A DNA stretch of 64,000 bases from Nostoc linckia z4 (GCF_002608075.1 NZ_LAHA01000040.1:1-64000), one strand, 5' to 3'. Counted from the first letter of the stretch, positions 52,082 through 61,034 are shown. Notes: a model not told the origin generated them from the sequence alone. Numbers and translations: made by a program.

Positions 52082-53221
52082 GTGGTGTTATTAAAAGGCT
52101 TTGAGATTGAGATGTATACTGGCACGCCTCAAGGTGAAATCGTTGGTCTCTCCGACAAAATTGTTGCAGCTTTGGATGGATTTGTTCGAGAGCCAGATAG
52201 CCGCAATGTGGAATATACGACCCAGCCATCGGCTAGTTACGAGAGTTTATTATGTGCCCTACTACATCCCAGACGGAGGTTGCGAAACTACCTCAATCGC
52301 TTGGGAAATTATACCCTGATACCGGGAAGTACTTTATCTTTGGCTGGGAGCGATCGCTTTATGCGTTCCGATCCAGCCAACCCTTATCATGACTACATAG
52401 AACAAACCTATGGCACAAAAGTAGTCACCGCTAGCGTACATATCAATGTCGGCATTAGCGATCCAGAAATATTAATGCGGGCGTGTCGGGTGATTCGTCT
52501 AGAAGCACCTTTATTTTTAGCCCTGAGTGCCTCATCTCCGTTTTTGGATGGCAAAGCCACAGGCTATCACTCAACTCGTTGGGGTCTGTTCCCACAAACC
52601 CCCAAACATGTGCCGTTATTTGCCAGCCACGCCCATCATATTGAGTGGGTGGAAAATCAGCTGGCTGCTGGAACAATGCAAAATGTGAGGCATTTATGGG
52701 CTTCAGTGCGACCAAATGGCGATCGCCGTCCCTACGATCTAAATCGCCTAGAACTGCGAATTTGCGATTTAGTCACAGACCCCATTGCCTTACTTGCAAT
52801 TAGCGCCTTATTAGAAGCACGTCTGTTACAAATCATCGAAAATCCCAGCATCGACCCACTAACTCAAAGTACCTTTTCTCCTGAAGAACTCGTTACTCTC
52901 AATGCTCACAATGAAACTGCGGCAGCTGCCACTAGTCTAGATGCTCAGCTCATCCATTGGGAAGATGGCAGAAACATCACAGCCAGAGATTGGATTACCC
53001 AAATGTACAACGAGGTTTGGGCGATAGCCAAACAACAAGGCTTTAGCTGTTTCCTTTCACCTTTGCACAAAATTCTTCGCGAAGGCAACGAAGCTCAACA
53101 ATGGTTGCAGCTACACGGAGTTGGTTTTGACAGCCACCGCGTCATTACCCAGGCTATCACCACCATCCAAGAACGGGAAATCGAACTCGAAGACAAATTG
53201 TGTTCGTCTCTGCTGGCGTAG
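52082..53221 (+). CDS. gshA: Glutamate-cysteine ligase, cyanobacterial type
   Basis: First enzyme of glutathione synthesis: ATP-dependent joining of glutamate and cysteine. 379 residues, the length of the cyanobacterial GshA family (TIGR02048), shorter than the E. coli form. Recognisable parts: KGFEIEMYTGTPQGEIVGL, REPDSRNVEYTTQPSASYE, LSLAGSDRFMRSDPANPYHD, VVTASVHINVGI, SASSPFLDGKATGYHSTRW and LNRLELRICDLV. No regulatory motif is seen. The neighbouring tRNA and repeat DNA are unrelated. Confidence 0.93.
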   Translation: MVLLKGFEIEMYTGTPQGEIVGLSDKIVAALDGFVREPDSRNVEYTTQPSASYESLLCALLHPRRRLRNYLNRLGNYTLIPGSTLSLAGSDRFMRSDPANPYHDYIEQTYGTKVVTASVHINVGISDPEILMRACRVIRLEAPLFLALSASSPFLDGKATGYHSTRWGLFPQTPKHVPLFASHAHHIEWVENQLAAGTMQNVRHLWASVRPNGDRRPYDLNRLELRICDLVTDPIALLAISALLEARLLQIIENPSIDPLTQSTFSPEELVTLNAHNETAAAATSLDAQLIHWEDGRNITARDWITQMYNEVWAIAKQQGFSCFLSPLHKILREGNEAQQWLQLHGVGFDSHRVITQAITTIQEREIELEDKLCSSLLA

Positions 53222-53606
53222 CTGAAGGTTTTAGGGACTCTGTTAACAGTTGACAGTTGACCGTTCACAGTCTACTGTCAACTATCGATGCGCTTGTATG
53301 TTTCAATCTCAATCTCTGATGCTCAATCCACAGCTGTCGTCAAACAAATGGTAGATTTTTTCACAGACAGTACTTGTTGAAAATCACACAAACAACCACT
53401 TAACTTTACATAAAATTTAATATTTAATGATTTCAGTAAAATACGCTCTCAGGTACTATTCTGAGAGGTTTTGCAGTTCGTTTTAAAAATCTAATCGATG
53501 GAGAATGCTTGATTATTATTAACAAAACCTATGAATAACCTCTGCCTTTTGGTAGATTTTACATTGATGATAGATTATTTTATACAATACGTAAATTATA
53601 CGGATA
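53222..53606. other. Intergenic, one STRR core
   Basis: 385 bp. GTTGACAGTTGACCGTTCAC heptads at 53243-53285; the rest is AT-rich promoter-like DNA before trmL. No gene. Confidence 0.5.
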
Positions 53607-54068
53607 ATGCCTCAGGTAGTTTTAGTTAACCCCCAAATTCCTCCTAATACAGGCAATATTGCTCGTACTTGTGCAGCTACTGACACGGAGTTACATTTAG
53701 TGGGGCCTTTGGGTTTTGAAATTAGCGATCGCTACCTCAAAAGAGCTGGTCTGGATTACTGGCCTTACGTCAAGCTGCACTATCACGAATCTCTAGAAGC
53801 CTTCAAAACAGTACACCACAAGCGTGGAGGCAGATGGTTGGGTTATAGTGTCGCCGGAAATATTAATTATGCCAGTTTTCAGTTTCAAGCCGATGATTGG
53901 TTACTATTTGGCAGTGAAACCACTGGTTTACCACGAGACGTTTTATCACATTGTGATGCTACTCTGTATATTCCCATGAGCCAGCCAGGAGTCCGGAGCT
54001 TGAATTTGTCGGTGAGTGTGGCTATCGGTTTGTTTGAAAGCCGCCGTCAATTAGGCTATTTACAATAG
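53607..54068 (+). CDS. trmL: tRNA (cytidine(34)-2'-O)-methyltransferase TrmL
   Basis: SPOUT-class enzyme of 153 residues that methylates the ribose of the wobble base in tRNA-Leu species. Motifs: LVNPQIPPNTGNIARTCAAT, HLVGPLGF, LLFGSETTGLPRDVL and IPMSQPGVRSLNLSVSVAIG, the trefoil-knot S-adenosylmethionine site. Standard length and start ATG 53607. Alone in its transcription unit. Confidence 0.94.
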   Translation: MPQVVLVNPQIPPNTGNIARTCAATDTELHLVGPLGFEISDRYLKRAGLDYWPYVKLHYHESLEAFKTVHHKRGGRWLGYSVAGNINYASFQFQADDWLLFGSETTGLPRDVLSHCDATLYIPMSQPGVRSLNLSVSVAIGLFESRRQLGYLQ

Positions 54069-54869
54069 TTGTTTAACTAATTTTTAATTAAGTAAATGTA
54101 CTTAATTATTTTACAAAAACCAAGCATATCAATGATTTATAGGGGCGACTATTTGCTGGTTACGTCCGAGTAAATGTCAAAAAATACACGTAAAATTGTG
54201 TTTTTGCATAAAATGTAGTGGAAGATACTTACAAGAGGTGCGGGCTTATTATAAGAAATTTGTATATAAAATTCGGGATAATGCCAAATTTGAATGATAG
54301 ATTTTGATGAATTTGCAGCATTCCATATTGGGGAACAAATGCCCCATAACTCAGTCATATAGCGCATTTGAGCTATTCTTGTTCGAATGTCCCCAAGATT
54401 CTCCCCAGAATTAGCCGAGAGTTAATACGGTTGTTTTTTAGGGAATAATCAACGTAAAGTCTCGTGTTGGGAAGACGGATTGTGTAGAAATATCTTGAAA
54501 AGATCTACAGCAGGGGGCATCGCTTTTCCAGAGGTCGCAGCAATTTAATTTTCGGTAGCGACTATGGACTTGACAAAACTGTAATAATTGGCAAGTCCCC
54601 GCGATTGACGCAAGACAGTCTCGGAAAACTGGAAAAAAGAAAACTTCCTAAATGGTGTGAGGAGTGGTTCAGACAAGTAAGCACAGCAATTTTTAAGTTT
54701 TGCTAAAACATGTGAACTTGTCTAAATCAGAGAAGCAGGTTAATCTTGCGTAAGCATCTCTGGTGAATGTGATCTCGATCTATCATTTGTTGCGATCTAG
54801 ATCATTGACTAGATATCCAGCTGAAAAATCGAGGTCAGTTAAGCGCTAGTGATCGTAAGGAGGTCGTCT
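54069..54869. other. Long leader region of the M23 peptidase gene
   Basis: 801 bp with no gene and, unusually for this window, no STRR or MITE. It contains local inverted segments (GGGG...CCCC near 54330-54346) and a moderately GC-rich stretch at 54480-54760. A long 5' leader or a small RNA is possible. I compared it with the ydaO (c-di-AMP) riboswitch and found only weak likeness. Confidence 0.45.
54857..54863 (+). promoter_or_regulatory. Strong Shine-Dalgarno that selects TTG start
   Basis: AAGGAGG, six bases before TTG 54870. It decides for that codon over the in-frame GTG at 54849, which lies in front of the site. Confidence 0.8.
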
Positions 54870-57149
54870 TTGAAACGAGCATTGAAAAAGAGAGTGAAAG
54901 CTGTGTTGAAAAATAGCCCCAGCAGCGATGATGCCCCGGTAGAACAGCTAAATTCAATTAATCCAAAAGTTAACCGTCGGGTGCGGACAAAAGCCGCCAT
55001 GATTGGCTTGGCAATCTCTATGGGAGCAACCAGTCTTTTGGTGACTCGACAAAGCGATCAAGCCCAAGCAGCGGTGCCTGTAGGCAGCCAAAAGGCAACC
55101 TCAACCATTCCTGCTGTTCGTGATACTGAGGTGAAATTCGCCTCCACCAAGCTGGAATCCCAAGCAATCTCATTACCGAGTGTGCCGGAAAATCCTGTTG
55201 TGGTGGAACCAACAGCAGTCTCACAGTTGCCTGGGCTTGAAGCTAAATGGCAAGTCGCGACCAATGGAACGCCTTTGCAAGTTCCTGCATCAGAAACCTT
55301 TTCCCAAGCCACACCAGTTGATAAAAATCTCACTGGCTCAAAATCCCAACCGCTACAGGGGTCAAACAATACACTAGCTGAGACTAGCTTTCCAACAGTC
55401 AACAAGCTATCGAACCCCATTGCTGAAGACACTGTAGGCACTACAAACATAGTACCGACAGTACCACAAACAGTGGCAACATCTGGGACAGCAAACAGTG
55501 AAATAAATGCACAACTTAAGGCGCAACAAGAGTTTGCGCTCAATCGCTTACAAGAAAAATCAAACCGTTTAAGAAAGAGTCTTGCACAATTACGGTCTGG
55601 GGAAACCGAAAATTTATCACAAACTGGTATTGGCAATACTGTAGTTGAGAAAACTGTGTTAGCGCAGTCAGAAACTACTAACAATGCTGCCCAAGCCAAG
55701 CTGATATCGAGGTTAAAGCAGAAGACACAAAAGGAAATTGCATCAACTACACCAACAACGTTGATTGCTTCCTCTACTACAACAGCCTACGAAGTTAAGC
55801 CTGGAGATACCCTAGCGGCGATCGCCAACAGATACAATACATCTGTATCAGAACTAGTTAAGGCAAATAACCTCAGTAATCCCAATCAACTGCAAATCAG
55901 TCAAAAACTGATTATTCCAACTGCTCAAGTTGAGGTAGCTGTAGGGACTAGACCCACTTTTGTAGAGCCGACTAATACTCCCAAAGTTACTTCTTCTGTG
56001 ACCATTGGTAGTGCTAACTCATATCTACCAGGCTCGCCATCGTCAATTATTGCTGACAACAGTAGCGTTACTGTCCCCACACCGGTAACTGCGAACAACC
56101 AAATTCAAACAAATACTGCCATTGAGTTAGAAACAGCTCCCATTGCTCCTAGAGCTTATGGCATGGGTGGTGAAACCCCAGTACCAAAAGCCTTTGTTGA
56201 AATCCAGCAACCTGAAAAAATAACAAATAGGGTAGTAAGGGGTAACAATAACAATAACGACCGTCTACGGAGTTTACAAGCAGAAATCCAGAGGTTACAG
56301 CAAAAATATCGCGCTCAACAGTCTGGAAACTTAGCAGCGCCGACAGCAGCCTCTGAAATTAACACTGCTACAACATTCACTCCTGTTTCTACCCCCAGTA
56401 ATTTACCTGTACCTATCTCTGTGTCTCGACCGAATAATGTAGCGATACCAATTCCGGTTCCGACACCAAACAGAGTTAACTACGCTCAACCAATTCAGCC
56501 CCAATTCCGTGCCACCGTACCTGCTAACGAGCCTATAAATCCAGAGTTCTTACCCAGTCTAGGATCTGCTGGTCAGTGGACTCCCCCTCGCAATCCATCT
56601 GGTACCAGAGTTGCAACGCCTCCTAGACGAGTAAACGCCTCGGATTCCTTAGGGAAGTTGCGCGGAACGACAGTTTCTCCACAGGCAATACCACCTTTGG
56701 CAGCAGTCGATCAATACTTACCCAAAGTAATTGACGAAACAACAGCTCCTCCATCTAGCTCATCAGTTGCTTACCAATGGCCAGCAAAGGGTACTCTTAC
56801 CTCTGGCTATGGCTGGCGTTGGGGAAGAATGCACAAAGGAATTGATATTGCCAATTCTACCGGCACACCTGTTTTTTCATCTGCTGAAGGTGTAGTAGCA
56901 AAAGCTGGCTGGAACAATGGCGGTTACGGTAACCTCGTTGAAATCCGCCATCCTGATGGCAGCACGACTCGCTACGCTCACAACAGCAAGATTCTGGTGC
57001 AACCAGGTCAGCAGGTGAGCCAGGGAGAGACAATTGCTTTAATGGGTAGCACTGGTCACAGTACCGGGCCACACACCCACTTTGAAATTCATCCATCAGG
57101 CAAGGGTGCTGTTAACCCAATAGCGATGTTACCAACAGCACGTCTGTAA
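54870..57149 (+). CDS. LysM and M23-peptidase protein (NlpD/EnvC-like)
   Basis: A cell-wall protein of about 759 residues. Basic cytosolic start (KRALKKRVKAVLK), one membrane segment (AAMIGLAISMGATSLLV), a long Thr/Pro/Ser-rich periplasmic part with coiled-coil segments (about 215-250 and 465-490), a LysM domain (about 307-352: YEVKPGDTLAAIANRYNTS), and a C-terminal M23 peptidase domain (about 640-755) with GYGWRWGRMHKGIDIA, GYGNLVEIRHPDG and STGPHTHFEIH. The HxxxD and HxH zinc ligands are all present, so it is probably an active endopeptidase in peptidoglycan remodelling at division or septa. Translation starts at TTG 54870, given the ribosome binding site. Confidence 0.9.
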   Translation: MKRALKKRVKAVLKNSPSSDDAPVEQLNSINPKVNRRVRTKAAMIGLAISMGATSLLVTRQSDQAQAAVPVGSQKATSTIPAVRDTEVKFASTKLESQAISLPSVPENPVVVEPTAVSQLPGLEAKWQVATNGTPLQVPASETFSQATPVDKNLTGSKSQPLQGSNNTLAETSFPTVNKLSNPIAEDTVGTTNIVPTVPQTVATSGTANSEINAQLKAQQEFALNRLQEKSNRLRKSLAQLRSGETENLSQTGIGNTVVEKTVLAQSETTNNAAQAKLISRLKQKTQKEIASTTPTTLIASSTTTAYEVKPGDTLAAIANRYNTSVSELVKANNLSNPNQLQISQKLIIPTAQVEVAVGTRPTFVEPTNTPKVTSSVTIGSANSYLPGSPSSIIADNSSVTVPTPVTANNQIQTNTAIELETAPIAPRAYGMGGETPVPKAFVEIQQPEKITNRVVRGNNNNNDRLRSLQAEIQRLQQKYRAQQSGNLAAPTAASEINTATTFTPVSTPSNLPVPISVSRPNNVAIPIPVPTPNRVNYAQPIQPQFRATVPANEPINPEFLPSLGSAGQWTPPRNPSGTRVATPPRRVNASDSLGKLRGTTVSPQAIPPLAAVDQYLPKVIDETTAPPSSSSVAYQWPAKGTLTSGYGWRWGRMHKGIDIANSTGTPVFSSAEGVVAKAGWNNGGYGNLVEIRHPDGSTTRYAHNSKILVQPGQQVSQGETIALMGSTGHSTGPHTHFEIHPSGKGAVNPIAMLPTARL

Positions 57150-57299
57150 TTTGTAGGCTATCTGTAACTAAATTATTGCCTTGTTGATTGAGGGAGTTTA
57201 TCTCCCTCTTTTGTTTTTGATTGAAAAATTGCTTTATGGTAAGGGACTCAATACGGTTGGGATAAGCAGTATGAACTTCCCTTGTGGTCTGGGAAAAGG

Positions 57300-57640
57300 T
57301 TAATGGTTCGACAAGCTCACCAACCGGGGTAAGGGGATTTGGATGTATTTGAAACCTTTCCCCTTTTCCCTTTTCCCTTTAACCGAACCGTATTGGTAAG
57401 AGACTTGCAATTAAATAGGACTTACGCAACGCCGATATTGTCATTGCGACCAGAACGAAGTGTAGGGAAGCAATCCCAGCGTCAGGGGGGATTACTTCTC
57501 TACGAGACGCTCCGCGTAGCTTGCTTCTGTGTAGGAGTACGCTATCGCTCGTAATGACGGAATTACGTTATTTTTGCGTAAGTCCTGTTAAAAAAATATT
57601 CCACAGAAGACTGTTAACTGTATATTGTTGACCGTTGACA
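57300..57640. repeat. Nested repeat region before the monooxygenase
   Basis: GGTTCGACAAGCTCACCAA repeat and CCCTTTT heptads at 57300-57385, then a family element (end AGAGACTTGCAATTAAA at 57400, continuing TTAAAAAAATATTCC at 57588) that is split by the element at 57417-57586. Confidence 0.75.
57417..57586. repeat. MITE-like element with AGGACTTACGCAA ends, nested
   Basis: 170 bp with AGGACTTACGCAA at the left and TTGCGTAAGTCCT at the right. Flanks TTAAA (57411-57415) and TTAAA (57588-57592) could be a target duplication within the host repeat. The interior contains a CTACGAGACGCTCCGCGTAG palindrome. Confidence 0.78.
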
Positions 57641-57683
57641 GTCAGCAGTCAAAGCGCGTTGGACGGGTTATCAAAATTTACTA

Positions 57684-58880
57684 TCAAATTAAACTCAGTA
57701 CATTGGGCTTGTAACTATAAATCCATTTGTGAAAATCGTCATTCAGCGTCATTTGTCGCTGTGGGGTGTGGTTAGAAGATGTAAAAGTGTCATCGTAGTA
57801 ACGCATTTCGCCCAAAGCACTACGAGCTTGAATGATTTTTGTACGGTCGATGCGAGACTGTTCGTAGTTGGCGAGGGCTGCTTCAAGGGTGGCTGAATGG
57901 GAAAAACACTGTGCCAGTTCGTATGCATCTTCAAAAGTGGTGTTGGCTCCTTGTCCCATAGCTGGTGCCATTGGATGGGCGGCATCACCTAAGAGGGTTA
58001 CTCTGCCTTGACTCCAGTGGGTTAAGGGCGGGCGATCGCAAATCGGCCCTTCCCAGATTTGCTCGGCTGGTGTCGCTTCCACCACCGCCCGAAAGGATTC
58101 ATCCCAATCGGCTAATTCTTGAAGAATGCGAGATTTGACCTCATGTGCATGGTGAGAAAAAAAGTAATCAGGATAAAACTTGCGACTAATCCAACTGGTA
58201 TAGCCGCCTCCCACATTGAGAATGTACATGAACTGTTTATTACCTTTAACGAAAACGAGTTCATAGTCATTAAATAACTCATGGTGGTACTTGATAACGG
58301 CACGCCAACACATACTACCAATATAATTGGGCTTACCCTCGGCAAATAAAGTTTCTCTAACTACGGAGTTGACGCCATCAGCACCAATGAGCAAATCTGC
58401 GTCTACTGATTCTTGACCATCAAAATGAATTTTTACACCGTTTTCTTGTTGGTCAAAGCCGATGCAACGATGATTGAGGTGAATAATGTCAGATGGCAAC
58501 CTGGATGCGAGAGCTTGCTGTAAACGATACCACCAGACAGTCAATAATGGTTGTCCGTATTGCTCTAGATATTTAGTTTGATTAGTGCGGATTGTTTCTC
58601 CCTGAATATTCTTTAAAATTGTGTGGTTCACTTGGCATCCTGAGCTTTTAAGGGTTGCCACTATTCCCGGTGCGATGGCATCCAGAGAATTCAAGCCATT
58701 AGGAGCCAATCCTAGTCCGGTTCCCGCTGGGCGAAATTCTTGTGCTTTTTCGTACACTTGCACATCAATACCTTGGCTTTGAAGTGCTATGGCAGCAGCC
58801 AAACCGCCTGGGCCAGCACCAACGATCGCAACTTTTTCTACTATCGGTTTAGATAATTTCTGAGTTAAATTTTTGTTCAT
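57684..58880 (-). CDS. FAD-dependent monooxygenase
   Basis: Class A flavoprotein monooxygenase of about 398 residues, related to salicylate hydroxylase and zeaxanthin epoxidase-like enzymes. VAIVGAGPGGLAAAIALQ is the FAD Rossmann motif, LLIGADGVNSVVRE the DG motif, and VTLLGDAAHPMAPAMGQGAN the GD motif. The middle beta-sheet region defines substrate choice, which cannot be read. ATG 58880 (MNKNLTQK) is preferred to 58892. No neighbours suggest a pathway. Confidence 0.87.
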   Translation of the reverse strand: MNKNLTQKLSKPIVEKVAIVGAGPGGLAAAIALQSQGIDVQVYEKAQEFRPAGTGLGLAPNGLNSLDAIAPGIVATLKSSGCQVNHTILKNIQGETIRTNQTKYLEQYGQPLLTVWWYRLQQALASRLPSDIIHLNHRCIGFDQQENGVKIHFDGQESVDADLLIGADGVNSVVRETLFAEGKPNYIGSMCWRAVIKYHHELFNDYELVFVKGNKQFMYILNVGGGYTSWISRKFYPDYFFSHHAHEVKSRILQELADWDESFRAVVEATPAEQIWEGPICDRPPLTHWSQGRVTLLGDAAHPMAPAMGQGANTTFEDAYELAQCFSHSATLEAALANYEQSRIDRTKIIQARSALGEMRYYDDTFTSSNHTPQRQMTLNDDFHKWIYSYKPNVLSLI

Positions 58881-59230
58881 ATACAAAGTCAAAATTCAGA
58901 ATTTAGAATCTCCTCACCGATAAATCCGCAGGAGTTCTACCCTCACGTTGGCAGCAGACCCATAATCGTTATTCTGGCTCCTAAATATTTTTTTAGTCAA
59001 TCGTCCCCAAGGATCAACCTTGATTTACCGTTGTAATGGGTTGTCATCAGTCCTGTGGTTGATAGTGGTAACAAAAAATTCATAAACATGAAATTTTTGT
59101 TAATTTAATAAACTCGATTTCGGCAGTAAATTTGTTAAATTCTACATTTATTGACCAAAAAACTTGATATCAGGTACATAGCTTGCTGTATTATTTTTGT
59201 ATTCAAAAATAATTACCAACAAAGTTTTGT
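58881..59230. other. Divergent intergenic region
   Basis: 350 bp between the divergent monooxygenase and secreted-protein genes. AT-rich, no repeats. A shared promoter region is likely; no operator recognised. Confidence 0.5.
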
Positions 59231-59734
59231 ATGAAATTAAAATCAGCCTCCATATATATTGCTTTAGGCCTTGTGAGTTTTTCAGTCAGTTCATTGCCAC
59301 GTGTTGTCAATCCACAACAAGTGCTTGCCCAAGAAGTTAGTCCTTCATGCCCTTTACCAGCTGATATTGCCATTACCTTCCTCAACTCAGAATGCAAGGA
59401 AGTCAAACTAGAGCAACCCCAAACTTTTTATCGCTACTATAGTAGCAGTAGCAACAAATATGGCAGGTATTTAACAACTGACAAATATAAAACGAACGTA
59501 GAAGTCATCAAAAATCTAGCACTCAATCAAGAATGGGGTAATCAAGCCACTCAAATACTAACAGTAACTTTGCCAGCAGGAACCCTAACTTATCAAGGCA
59601 TTGTCGGCCCTCAAACTCCTAAAGAATGCTATCCAGGTGGCGGTCAACAGACATTTATTAAAGATTCCAAAGATCCGAATATCAAGTGGTCTGAGGGAGG
59701 AAATATTACTGTAGAAAAGTTTAGCTGTCCGTAA
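59231..59734 (+). CDS. Secreted protein, candidate ADP-ribosyltransferase/NADase-like toxin
   Basis: A 167-residue exported protein. Residues 1-34 are a signal peptide (SIYIALGLVSFSVSSLP, ending near VLAQ). The mature part has four Cys (likely two disulfides) and a pattern seen in polymorphic toxin domains of the ADP-ribosyltransferase/TNT-like groups: QTFYRYYS, YGRYLTTDKYKTNVE, LALNQEWGNQATQ, VTLPAGTLTYQGIVGPQ and PGGGQQTFI. This likeness is by motif order only and not proven. The partner gene at 59740 starts 5 bp after the stop codon. Alternative: a secreted protein of unknown binding function. Confidence 0.5.
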   Translation: MKLKSASIYIALGLVSFSVSSLPRVVNPQQVLAQEVSPSCPLPADIAITFLNSECKEVKLEQPQTFYRYYSSSSNKYGRYLTTDKYKTNVEVIKNLALNQEWGNQATQILTVTLPAGTLTYQGIVGPQTPKECYPGGGQQTFIKDSKDPNIKWSEGGNITVEKFSCP

Positions 59735-59739
59735 AACTT

Positions 59740-60024
59740 ATGGAAACCAACACACAAGAATTTGTCAAGCTAATAGACCGAGCTTCTGAAATCAGCCAAC
59801 AGATGCTTAAAGACAAACAATCTGAGTCTTCGCCACGTTTAAATAACGTTATCAATGCCCTACAATCTATAAAAACTAAGGCACTGAATGGGAAACTCGA
59901 ACCATCAGGAGGAGTCTCAACTCTTGGTTTGGCTCGTGAAGTAGCAGATTGGATTGAACCTTTGGATTCCCCATTACTAAAAGCTGTAGGTAGCATAGAG
60001 GAATATTATCAACAACACCTCTAA
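59740..60024 (+). CDS. Small helical protein coupled to the secreted protein (candidate immunity)
   Basis: A 94-residue soluble, mostly helical protein (EFVKLIDRASEISQQMLKDK, LNNVINALQSIKTKAL, VADWIEPLDSPLLKAV). It starts 5 bp after the preceding gene, so the pair is an operon with probable translational coupling. Small size, position after a putative secreted toxin, and absence of a signal peptide fit an immunity or antitoxin role. That is inference: no domain is recognised and other roles, such as an unrelated small regulator, are possible. Confidence 0.6.
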   Translation: METNTQEFVKLIDRASEISQQMLKDKQSESSPRLNNVINALQSIKTKALNGKLEPSGGVSTLGLAREVADWIEPLDSPLLKAVGSIEEYYQQHL

Positions 60025-60041
60025 ATTTACTACATAGTTTC

Positions 60042-60155
60042 TATAGCAATCCTATTTCAGTTGTGAAGAATATTGGTGTTAATTGTTGACTGTTGACTGT
60101 TGAGTGTCAACAACTCTAATACGTAATATTTCACAAATTATTTGGGATTGCTATA
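60042..60155. repeat. MITE-like element, TATAGCAATCC ends
   Basis: 114 bp with TATAGCAATCCTATTTCAGT at the left and the complement of TATAGCAATCCCAAATAATT at the right. The interior has TGTTGACTGTTGAC heptads. Confidence 0.82.
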
Positions 60156-60227
60156 TATTGAATTAGCGTCAAGTAATTTCAGATTTGAGATTTTGGATTG
60201 ATTGCATATTCGCATCTGATAACCTAT

Positions 60228-60351
60228 TAGGGAATTCCAAAAAATAAATAATTCCGGTTGGGGTCGTTGAGAGTTTACAGTCAACTGTCAACGGTCAACG
60301 GTCAAAACTAAACAATCTTCTGTAGAATATTTTTTACTTGGAATTCCCTTA
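60228..60351. repeat. GGGAATTCCAAAAAATAAA / GTCAACGG element
   Basis: The clearest copy of the commonest family: TAGGGAATTCCAAAAAATAA at the left, TTACTTGGAATTCCCTTA at the right, and GTCAACTGTCAACGGTCAAC heptads between. Confidence 0.85.
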
Positions 60352-60485
60352 CTGCTGATATATGGGTTTTAGTAAAAAATTATAAATCTTCATGACACTT
60401 GAGTTTTTAATTTTACATTTCAAGTCCAAAATTTCAGATATAAAATTTGGTAATTGATTTAACTTTTAACATCTCCACTAAGAAT

Positions 60486-61034
60486 ATGGAAGAAAATTCC
60501 TTAGCTGCGATCGCTTCCAACTCCACAAGGCAAGAATTCAAAATATTGAGTTCCCAGGAAGTAGAAATATCTCTGAATGTGAATAATTTATGCTATTCGC
60601 TGAAACTAGAACCTCGCGTTACTTTACTCGATGCACTACGGGAAAAGCTGGGGTTGATGGGTACAAAAAAAGCTTGCGATCGCGGTGAATGTGGCGCATG
60701 TACTGTATTAATTAATAATCGGCGAATTAACTCCTGTATGACATTAGCAGTAATGCACATCGATGCTGCAATTACTACTATTGAAGGATTAGCAGAAGAC
60801 GACAAACTCCACCCCCTACAAACAGCTTTTATTAGCCATGATGCTTTTCAATGCGGTTACTGTACATCGGGACAAATTGTATCTGCTGTAGGAATGATAT
60901 TACAAGAACCGCCCACATCTGAAGCAGAGATTCGGGAAAAGATGAGTGGAAACCTTTGTCGTTGTGGGGCATATCCGAATATTATTGCAGCGATTCAGGA
61001 TGTCCTAGAGGAAATAGAAAATGCAGCCATTTAA
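60486..61034 (+). CDS. [2Fe-2S] subunit of a molybdenum hydroxylase (PaoA/YagT-like)
   Basis: The iron-sulfur electron-transfer subunit of a xanthine dehydrogenase-family enzyme, 182 residues from ATG 60486. The plant-type cluster motif is KACDRGECGACTVLI...SC and the second cluster is QCGYCTSGQIVSAVGM and SGNLCRCGAYPNI, all eight Cys present. The frame extends to a TTG at 60447. Its stop overlaps the start of the next gene by 14 bp, so translation is coupled. The large molybdenum subunit expected third in the operon is missing next door (see 63973). Confidence 0.92.
   Translation: MEENSLAAIASNSTRQEFKILSSQEVEISLNVNNLCYSLKLEPRVTLLDALREKLGLMGTKKACDRGECGACTVLINNRRINSCMTLAVMHIDAAITTIEGLAEDDKLHPLQTAFISHDAFQCGYCTSGQIVSAVGMILQEPPTSEAEIREKMSGNLCRCGAYPNIIAAIQDVLEEIENAAI

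Noticed and set aside
54149..54367. 72-codon minus-strand open frame in the peptidase leader
   Set aside because: No start signal or recognisable protein features; noncoding interpretation is simpler.
54069..54869. ydaO (c-di-AMP) riboswitch
   Set aside because: A short likeness near 54743-54770 to the 3' part of the motif, but the conserved GGGGAACC-type core and the pairing 5' partner could not be found.
5222..57385. CRISPR arrays in the many short direct repeats
   Set aside because: The repeats are 7-bp tandem units or MITE ends with no regular unique spacers of 30-40 bp and no cas genes.
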